Shown one piece after another: positions 10,449 through 14,319 of a stretch of 14,319 bases of DNA. Source of the stretch: Brevundimonas sp. UBA7534 (GTDB taxonomy: Bacteria; Pseudomonadota; Alphaproteobacteria; Caulobacterales; Caulobacteraceae); the NCBI RefSeq assembly GCF_002479325.1, contig NZ_DLMO01000116.1:47900-62218 (forward strand), read 5' to 3'. Every line of letters begins with the position of its first letter. The first letter of the stretch is position 1. Below the pieces are notes generated by a model that did no database searches, was not told where the DNA came from, and saw only the letters and a list, made by a program, of their open reading frames with translations. The position numbers were made by a program, and so were the translations under genes.

Positions 10449-10886
10449 TCAGGCCGTGCGATCAAAGGCGACGGCGCGACCGTCGCCCTGGGCGGCCCGG
10501 CCGTCGGCGGCGTAGGCGGCGGCCGGCGTGCGCGAGGCGGCGACCTCGTGGGCTATGGTTCGCACCAGCCCCTCCGAGATCGTCCGCGCGGCCTCCACCG
10601 CCCGTGCGTGGCGGTTCAGGATGTCGTCGAAGGCGCGGGTGGCGTCGGCCAGTTCGCGCTTGTCGGCGGCGGGCGCGGTCGAGAGCAGGCCGGGATCGGC
10701 CTTCACCAGGGCCGTGTCGCGGCGGTAGAGGTTGGCCATTTCCTGCGTCTCGGCCAGGCCCGCGGCGATGTCGCGCGGGCGATGGGTTTCCAGGGCCTCG
10801 GTCTCGGCGGACAAACGTTCGCCCAGGCGGCGGGTCAGATCGATCAGCTGGCGCACGCGCGCCCGGGCCAGGTCGGCGTCGCTCAT
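10449..10886 (-). CDS. flbY: FlbY-like flagellar protein (probable FlgN-type export chaperone)
   Basis: This 145-residue, largely helical protein starts at ATG 10886, which overlaps the cheL stop as ATGA; that translational coupling decides the start over the longer frame reaching 10997. The first 110 residues are rich in Arg, Glu and Ala with heptad-like spacing (QLIDLTRRLGERLSAETEALE), as expected for a coiled-coil chaperone. The C-terminus (AAYAADGRAAQGDG) looks disordered. Position directly after flgI and cheL matches the Caulobacter order flgI-cheL-flbY, and FlbY is known there as a flagellar protein. The FlgN-type chaperone role, keeping hook-associated subunits ready for export, is inferred from the size and helical character. 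Identity rests on gene order plus general resemblance, not on a decisive motif. Confidence 0.78.
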   Translation of the reverse strand: MSDADLARARVRQLIDLTRRLGERLSAETEALETHRPRDIAAGLAETQEMANLYRRDTALVKADPGLLSTAPAADKRELADATRAFDDILNRHARAVEAARTISEGLVRTIAHEVAASRTPAAAYAADGRAAQGDGRAVAFDRTA

Positions 10887-11182
10887 TGGGACTGCTCCTG
10901 CATCTTCAGCATCTCGCTCATCACCGACGAGGCCAGGCCGATGCCGCCGGCGGCGACGGTCTTCTTGGCCATTTCGTCGACCAGGAAGCTGCGCCACGTC
11001 TGTTCGGCGCTGCCCCCGCCGAAGGGACCGTCGGTCGACAGGCCCTCGAACATGGGCTTCATCATCTGGGCCAGGAAGGTCGCCTCGAAGGCTTCGGCCG
11101 TTTCGCGCGCCTTGTCCGAGACGGCGCCGACGGCCTGGCCGACAGGCTTGAGCAGATCGGTCGGAAGGGTCAGGTCGGCCAT
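10883..11182 (-). CDS. cheL: CheL, FlgJ-type rod-binding protein without a muramidase domain
   Basis: This 99-residue protein carries the rod-binding domain of FlgJ (Pfam rod-binding family) but lacks the peptidoglycan hydrolase domain of gammaproteobacterial FlgJ. The characteristic stretch is FEATFLAQMMKPMFEGL at residues 32-48, followed by FGGGSAEQTWRSFLVDEMAK (54-73) and a small-residue-rich helix AAGGIGLASSV. In Caulobacterales such proteins are named CheL; they are thought to cap or scaffold rod assembly in the periplasm, with a separate enzyme opening the cell wall. The ATG at 11182 lies 2 nt after the flgI stop codon, and its own stop overlaps the flbY start (ATGA). The gene is thus tightly coupled in the flgI operon. 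No signal peptide is seen, as expected for a protein exported by the flagellar type III system. Confidence 0.9.
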   Translation of the reverse strand: MADLTLPTDLLKPVGQAVGAVSDKARETAEAFEATFLAQMMKPMFEGLSTDGPFGGGSAEQTWRSFLVDEMAKKTVAAGGIGLASSVMSEMLKMQEQSQ

Positions 11183-11184
11183 GA

Positions 11185-12300
11185 TCACATCACCTCGATG
11201 TCGGCCTGCAGGGCGCCGGCGGCCTTGATCGCCTGCAGGATGGAGATCATGTCGCGCGGGCTGACGCCCAGAGCGTTCAGGCCGTTGACCAGGGTGGACA
11301 GGTTGGCCGCGCCGCCGACCAGGCGCATCTGGGTGCCCAGGTCCTCCTCGACGCTGACGCCGCTGTCGGGGACCACGGCTGTCTGGCCCTGGCTGAAGGG
11401 GGCGGGCTGGCTGACGAAGGGCCGTTCGTCGACCGAGATGGTCAGGTTGCCCTGGGCGATCGCGACCTGGGAGATGCGGACCGCCTCGCCCATCACGATC
11501 ACGCCGTTGACCTCGTCGATGATGACCTTGGCGGGAGAGTCGACGGTGATGGGCAGGTTCTCGATCTGGCTGATGAAGCCGGCCATGCCCATCTGACCGG
11601 GCGAGCGGAGCGCCACGACCGAGCCGTTCTCGGCCAGGGCCGATCCGGGATAGGCGCCGTTGATGACGCCCGCCACACGCTGGGCGGTGGTGAAGTCCGG
11701 GTTGCGCAGCGTCAGCCGCACCTCGTTCATGTTCGCCAGTTGAAAGCCGGTCTCGCGCTCGACCGTGGCGCCGGAGGCGATGCGGCCGGCGGTCGGCACG
11801 CCGCGCGTCACCGACGAGCCCGAGGCGCCCGAGGCGGAGACCGCGCCGGTCTGGATGGACCCTTGAGCGACTGCATAGACCTGGCCGTCCGCGCCTTGCA
11901 GGCTGGTGACCAGCAGGGTGCCGCCCAGCAGGCTCTTGGCGTCGCACATGGACGACACGGAAACGTCGATGCGCGAGCCGGGCGTGGCGAAGGCTGGCAG
12001 ATCGGCCGTCACCATGATGGCGGCCATGTTCTTGGAGTTGGCGTTGGTCCCGCGGATGTTGACGCCCAGCCGCTCGGTCATGCCTTCCAGCGACTGGCGG
12101 GTGAAGGGGCAGTTGCGCAGGCTGTCGCCGGTGCCGTTCAGACCGACGACGAGGCCATAGCCGACCAACTGGTTGGAGCGAACGCCCTCGACGGCGGCGA
12201 TGTCCTTGATCCGCGACTGGGCCATCGCCGGCGCGGCTGCGCCGCCGAACGCGGCGGCCAGGACGAGCGGGGCGATGAGTCGGCCGAGCATTTTCTGCAT
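11185..12300 (-). CDS. flgI: Flagellar P-ring protein FlgI
   Basis: FlgI assembles the P ring around the flagellar rod in the peptidoglycan layer. With ATG 12300 the protein has 371 residues, a normal length. It begins with a Sec signal peptide (basic MQKMLGR, hydrophobic core IAPLVLAAAF, cleavage after APAMA at residue 27), and the mature protein begins QSRIKDIAAVEG. Family landmarks are clear: NQLVGYGLVVGLNGTGDSL, the GVNIRG region, SRIDVSVSS, GGTLLVTSLQGADGQVYAVAQG, and SASGASGSSVTRGVPTAGRI. The start is preferred over TTG 12321 because it gives a proper signal peptide and leaves about 25 nt of leader after the candidate sigma-54 promoter at 12336-12352. ATG 12291 is a second possibility. 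It is the first gene of the operon flgI-cheL-flbY-EAL and is divergent from fliX. Confidence 0.97.
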   Translation of the reverse strand: MQKMLGRLIAPLVLAAAFGGAAAPAMAQSRIKDIAAVEGVRSNQLVGYGLVVGLNGTGDSLRNCPFTRQSLEGMTERLGVNIRGTNANSKNMAAIMVTADLPAFATPGSRIDVSVSSMCDAKSLLGGTLLVTSLQGADGQVYAVAQGSIQTGAVSASGASGSSVTRGVPTAGRIASGATVERETGFQLANMNEVRLTLRNPDFTTAQRVAGVINGAYPGSALAENGSVVALRSPGQMGMAGFISQIENLPITVDSPAKVIIDEVNGVIVMGEAVRISQVAIAQGNLTISVDERPFVSQPAPFSQGQTAVVPDSGVSVEEDLGTQMRLVGGAANLSTLVNGLNALGVSPRDMISILQAIKAAGALQADIEVM

Positions 12301-12335
12301 GGGTGCGGGATCCGTATGCAATTCGCTCCATTCGT

Positions 12336-12352
12336 TGCGAAGATCGTGCCGG
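12336..12352 (-). promoter_or_regulatory. Candidate sigma-54 promoter of the flgI operon
   Basis: On the minus strand CCGGCACG is followed by ATCT and TCGCA, giving the invariant GG-N10-GC spacing (GG at 12350-12349, GC at 12338-12337). It differs from the consensus (TGGCACG-N4-TTGCA) by one base in each half. Transcription would start near 12325, 25 nt before the flgI ATG. Caulobacter P- and L-ring genes are known to be late, sigma-54-dependent flagellar genes, which fits. Confidence 0.6.
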
Positions 12353-12403
12353 AGAAAATGCTCAACAAAAGCAATGGTCGGGCCTTTTTCTGCTGCGGGC
12401 CTT

Positions 12404-12418
12404 CGGCAAGTTTTGCCG
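12404..12418. promoter_or_regulatory. Inverted repeat, candidate FlbD (ftr-type) site between fliX and flgI
   Basis: CGGCAA-GTT-TTGCCG is a perfect inverted repeat with a 3-nt spacer. It lies about 80-90 bp upstream of the predicted sigma-54 start of flgI, the usual place for an enhancer-binding protein. It is also 62 bp upstream of the fliX start codon, where a bound protein could repress. It resembles, from memory, the GC-flanked ftr elements bound by FlbD in Caulobacter; the exact consensus needs checking. Confidence 0.45.
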
Positions 12419-12422
12419 TGTC

Positions 12423-12429
12423 GTTAACC
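12423..12429 (+). promoter_or_regulatory. CtrA-like half site (GTTAACC) near fliX
   Basis: GTTAACC contains the TTAACC core of the CtrA binding site, 51 nt before the fliX start codon. Class II flagellar genes in Caulobacter, including fliX, are activated by CtrA at this kind of position. The second TTAA at the usual 7-nt distance is absent, so this is only a half site and the call is weak. Confidence 0.3.
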
Positions 12430-12479
12430 AAACGCTCACGTCAGGCGACGAAACATCGGACCATGATCCGGAGCGTCGC

Positions 12480-12920
12480 ATGAAGATCACCGGCCCAACC
12501 GCGCCCGGCGCCCCGTCCAGCGCCCGACCGTCGCGCCCGGCCTCGGGCTTTTCGCTGGGGGGCGCGTCCAGCGCAGCCGCCACCGGCGCGGCCGCGCCCG
12601 CCGCTTCGGCCGCTGGCGTTTCCGACGTCTCGGCGCTGATGGCCCTGCAAGGGGTCGAGGGACCGCTGGAGCGTCGCCGCCGCGCCGTCAAACGCGGCGG
12701 AGGGCTGCTGGATCGGTTGGACGAGCTGAAGCTGGCGCTGTTGGGCGGAGAGGCCGACGAGGCCGCACTTCAGCGTCTTGCGCGCGCGCTTCAGGAGGAG
12801 CGGCCCGAAGCCGGCGACGAGTCGGGCCTCAACGCCGTCCTGGACGAGATCGATCTTCGAGCCTCGGTTGAACTGGCCAAGGCCGACATGCGACGCGCCG
12901 ACCGCCGTACGGGATCGTAA
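12480..12920 (+). CDS. fliX: FliX, flagellar assembly regulator
   Basis: FliX is a Caulobacterales trans-acting factor that links assembly of the early basal body to activity of the sigma-54 activator FlbD. The 146-residue protein starts at ATG 12480, with CCGGAG 6 nt before it. It begins MKITGPTAPGAPSS, continues with a low-complexity Ala/Ser/Pro region (about 10-48), and then has the conserved core VSALMALQGVEGPLERRRRA (about 50-69), an LLDRLDELKLALLGG helix and the C-terminal NAVLDEIDLRASVELAKAD. This layout and the divergent position to flgI match Caulobacter. The upstream in-frame extension to 12303 crosses the regulatory region and is not part of the gene. Probable control elements are the CtrA-like half site and the inverted repeat upstream. 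Confidence 0.94.
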   Translation: MKITGPTAPGAPSSARPSRPASGFSLGGASSAAATGAAAPAASAAGVSDVSALMALQGVEGPLERRRRAVKRGGGLLDRLDELKLALLGGEADEAALQRLARALQEERPEAGDESGLNAVLDEIDLRASVELAKADMRRADRRTGS

Positions 12921-12932
12921 ACCCTTTGCATC

Positions 12933-12950
12933 GCGTGACAATTGTCACGC
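12933..12950. promoter_or_regulatory. 18-bp perfect palindrome upstream of dksA
   Basis: GCGTGACAATTGTCACGC is a perfect palindrome, 13 nt after the fliX stop codon. Its core fits GTGA-N6-TCAC, the general form of sites bound by CRP/FNR-family regulators, with C and G instead of T and A at the outer positions. Its centre would be about 90 bp upstream of the predicted dksA transcription start, a usual activator distance. The regulator is unknown. Confidence 0.5.
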
Positions 12951-12962
12951 CTGGACGCCTGT

Positions 12963-12979
12963 TGATCGAATTGCGATCA
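12963..12979. promoter_or_regulatory. Inverted repeat TGATCG-N5-CGATCA upstream of dksA
   Basis: The two 6-bp arms are exact complements separated by AATTG. The centre is 30 bp (about three helical turns) downstream of the centre of the 18-bp palindrome and about 60 bp upstream of the predicted dksA start. It could be a second operator. The sequence differs from the first palindrome, so a different protein would bind it, if any. Confidence 0.35.
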
Positions 12980-12985
12980 CGGAAT

Positions 12986-13011
12986 CGCGAGCCGCGTTGC
13001 CGCGACTCGCG
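12986..13011 (+). terminator. GC-rich hairpin between fliX and dksA
   Basis: CGCGAG and CTCGCG pair, followed inward by one C-A mismatch and CGCG/CGCG around a TTGC loop, a strong stem. No T-run follows, so a classic intrinsic terminator is not supported; it could slow or help end fliX transcription. It overlaps the candidate -35 of dksA, which may instead explain part of its structure. Confidence 0.3.
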
Positions 13012-13025
13012 CGGGTGACTATACG
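12997..13025 (+). promoter_or_regulatory. Candidate dksA promoter with CcrM (GANTC) sites
   Basis: TTGCCG (12997-13002) and TATACG (13020-13025) are separated by 17 nt, a good housekeeping sigma factor layout. Transcription would start near 13032, about 28 nt before the GTG start. A GACTC CcrM methylation site (13004-13008) lies in the spacer and a GAATC (12982-12986) lies just upstream. GANTC between -10 and -35 is typical of promoters controlled by GcrA in Caulobacter. Confidence 0.5.
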
Positions 13026-13059
13026 GCCCCTACGCCACAGGGGGGCGTGCTATTAGAGC

Positions 13060-13503
13060 GTGAGTGCGATGAACGCATTGGCGTCCGTGATGTCCGAAGA
13101 AACGGCTGCGTACCGGCCGTCCGACGACGAACCGTTCATGAACGAACGGCAGCTTGCCTACTTCAAGAAAAAGCTTCTGGCCTGGAAGGACGACATCCTC
13201 AGGGAGTCGCGCGGGACGGTGGTCAATCTGAAGGCCGAGACCGAGAACCACCCCGATCTGGTGGATCGCGCGTCATCGGAATCGGACCGGGCGCTGGAGC
13301 TTCGGACCCGCGACCGCCAGCGCAAGCTGATCTCCAAGATCGACGATGCGCTGCGCCGGATCGAGGACGGCTCCTACGGCTATTGCGAGGACACCGGCGA
13401 ACCGATCGGCCTGGGCCGACTGGAGGCCCGTCCGACCGCGACCCTCTCGGTCGAGGCCCAGGAACGTCACGAACGCCGCGAGCGCGTTCATCGCGACGAC
13501 TGA
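13060..13503 (+). CDS. dksA: DksA-type RNA polymerase-binding protein, zinc-finger-degenerate
   Basis: DksA enters the secondary channel of RNA polymerase and, with ppGpp, tunes transcription of ribosomal and amino-acid genes. The 147-residue protein has the N-terminal helix (NERQLAYFKKKLLAWKDDIL) and the coiled coil with the tip motif D66-LV-D69-R-A71, equal to the essential DxxDxA of E. coli. The C-terminal globular domain (YGYCEDTGEPIGLGRLEARP) and the final helix are also present. Of the four zinc cysteines only C109 remains; the others are T112, S130 and A133. This Cys-Thr-Ser-Ala pattern is like zinc-independent DksA forms. I use GTG 13060 because the AGGGGGG at 13039-13045 is nearer to it; ATG 13069 and ATG 13090 are alternatives. 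It follows fliX after 139 nt with its own probable promoter. Confidence 0.93.
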   Translation: MSAMNALASVMSEETAAYRPSDDEPFMNERQLAYFKKKLLAWKDDILRESRGTVVNLKAETENHPDLVDRASSESDRALELRTRDRQRKLISKIDDALRRIEDGSYGYCEDTGEPIGLGRLEARPTATLSVEAQERHERRERVHRDD

Positions 13504-13520
13504 CCGGGACGTCGCGGTCA
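13501..13520 (+). terminator. Near-palindrome at the dksA stop codon
   Basis: TGACCGGGACGTCGCGGTCA, starting with the dksA stop codon, is self-complementary except for one G-G mismatch. It is followed by GTTTC rather than a T-run. A second perfect palindrome, CAAGGCGCGCCTTG, lies at 13539-13552. Either could form a hairpin at the mRNA end, but an intrinsic terminator is not clearly supported. Confidence 0.25.
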
Positions 13521-13572
13521 GTTTCGGCGTCGCCTTTCCAAGGCGCGCCTTGACTTCGCCGGGTTGCGGCGC

Positions 13573-13604
13573 GACCTAGCCGCCTCGCTTTCGAGGTCTA
13601 GGTC
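13573..13604 (+). promoter_or_regulatory. Hairpin covering the gltX ribosome binding site
   Basis: GACCTAG (13573-13579) pairs with CTAGGTC (13598-13604), and inside it CCTCG (13583-13587) pairs with CGAGG (13592-13596) around a CTTT loop, leaving a small CCG/T internal loop. The 3' side contains GAGG (13593-13596), the only good ribosome binding site for the ATG at 13608. The folded form would therefore hide it. No T-run follows, so a terminator is unlikely. Confidence 0.5.
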
Positions 13605-13607
13605 TTC

Positions 13608-14319
13608 ATGTCCGTCAAGGTTCGTTTCGCCCCGTCGCCGACGGGTAATCTGCACGTCGGCAACGTCCGCACCGCCCTGGTGAACTGGCTGTTCGCCAAA
13701 GGGCAGGGCGGATCGTTCGTGCTGCGCATCGACGACACGGACCTGGCGCGCTCCACGCCCGAATTCGAACAGGGCATCGAGGACGACCTGACCTGGCTGG
13801 GGCTGACGTGGGACGAGCGCTACAACCAGTCCAAGCGGTTCGACCGCTATGAAGAGGCCGCCGGGCGGCTGAAGGCGTCCGGGCGGCTGTATCCGGCCTA
13901 TGAGACGGCCGAGGAACTGGATCGGCGCCGCAAGGTGCAGCTGTCGCGCGGCCTGCCGCCGATCTACGACCGCGCCGCCCTGGACCTGACCGACGCGCAG
14001 AAGGCGGCGTACGAGGCCGAGGGGCGGCGTCCGCACTGGCGCTTCAAGCTGGAGGGCAAGCGGGTGTCCTGGGAAGACCTGGCGCGCGGCCACGCCGAGG
14101 TCGACACCGCCTCCATGTCGGACCCGGTGCTGATCCGCGAGGACGGGCTGTTCCTCTACACCCTGCCGTCGGTGGTGGACGACATCGACATGGCGATCAC
14201 CCACATCATCCGGGGTGAGGACCACGTCACCAACACCGGCGCCCAGATCGAGATCTTCGAGGCCTTGGGCGCCCCGGTTCCCGGCTTCGCCCATATGCCG
14301 CTGCTGGTCGGGGCGGACG
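13608..14319 (+). CDS. gltX: Glutamate--tRNA ligase (3' partial)
   Basis: GluRS charges tRNA with glutamate. The first 237 residues are present and the gene runs off the right edge. The class I signature occurs as APSPTGNLHVGNVR (residues 8-21), with HVGN in place of HIGH. It is followed by the FVLRIDDTD segment (37-45), the LYPAYETAEEL region with GLPPIYDR, the HWRFKLEG segment, SDPVLIREDG, and the conserved DDIDMAITHIIRGEDHVTNT (191-210). The KMSKS loop and anticodon-binding domain are beyond the window. The form with HVGN, and without a CxC zinc element after PAYET, is what I recall for the alphaproteobacterial GluRS type. Whether it is discriminating, or also charges tRNA-Gln for later amidation, cannot be seen here. 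The start ATG is firm because the conserved SVKVRFAPSPTG follows immediately. Confidence 0.95.
   Translation, partial: MSVKVRFAPSPTGNLHVGNVRTALVNWLFAKGQGGSFVLRIDDTDLARSTPEFEQGIEDDLTWLGLTWDERYNQSKRFDRYEEAAGRLKASGRLYPAYETAEELDRRRKVQLSRGLPPIYDRAALDLTDAQKAAYEAEGRRPHWRFKLEGKRVSWEDLARGHAEVDTASMSDPVLIREDGLFLYTLPSVVDDIDMAITHIIRGEDHVTNTGAQIEIFEALGAPVPGFAHMPLLVGAD

Noticed and set aside
12405..12416. Plus-strand sigma-54-like sequence (GG ... TTGC) before fliX
   Set aside because: The spacing between GG and GC is 8 nt instead of 10, and the signal is explained by the inverted repeat.
12463..12483. Six-codon frame whose stop overlaps the fliX start (ATGA)
   Set aside because: It contains no regulatory codon run, lacks a clear ribosome binding site and is too short to distinguish from chance.
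12962..12975. FNR-type box TTGAT before dksA
   Set aside because: The second half ATCAA is not found at the right spacing; the inverted repeat TGATCG-N5-CGATCA describes the site better.

Overview
The window reads as an ordinary, gene-dense chromosomal segment of a high-GC alphaproteobacterium of the order Caulobacterales. A Brevundimonas-like genome is my best guess, by recall rather than by search. Evidence for this: the Caulobacter-specific flagellar genes fliX, cheL and flbY beside flgI; a perfect alphaproteobacterial SOS box (GTTC-N7-GTTC) before uvrA; GANTC (CcrM) sites in a promoter; a DksA and a UvrA with cysteine losses that I recall as typical of alphaproteobacteria; and a GluRS of the alphaproteobacterial 'HVGN' type.

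Layout. Positions 1-2778 (+) hold two tandem paralogous polytopic membrane proteins (the first cut by the window edge) and a CPBP-family membrane protease, probably one operon. uvrA (5708-2775, -) meets the protease tail to tail. An SOS box lies between uvrA and a divergent small methyltransferase-like gene (5901-6500, +). A group III truncated hemoglobin (6999-6502, -) meets that gene tail to tail. From 7148 (+) come a 44-codon reading frame with a strong ribosome binding site and an overlapping ABC-F ATPase gene (7206-8816). The ABC-F gene meets, again tail to tail, the last gene of a leftward flagellar operon: flgI - cheL - flbY - EAL-domain phosphodiesterase (12300 to 8813). Rightward from 12480 lie fliX, dksA and the 5' part of gltX, which runs off the window.

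How they work together. FlgI forms the P ring. CheL is a FlgJ-type rod-binding protein without a muramidase domain, and FlbY looks like a FlgN-type export chaperone. FliX, divergent from flgI, is the Caulobacter assembly checkpoint protein that controls FlbD. The 179-bp region between fliX and flgI carries a good sigma-54 promoter match for flgI, an inverted repeat suitably placed for an enhancer-binding protein, and a CtrA-like half site near fliX. The EAL protein has all the expected catalytic residues and would tie c-di-GMP turnover to this operon. DksA (transcription control with ppGpp) and GltX (glutamyl-tRNA supply) are housekeeping.

I see no mobile element, CRISPR array, phage gene, rRNA or tRNA, and no clear evidence of an undescribed multi-gene system. 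The points most worth a second look are regulatory: a hairpin that would hide the gltX ribosome binding site, two palindromes plus two CcrM sites in the dksA promoter, the flgI/fliX control region, and the small frame overlapping the start of the ABC-F gene.
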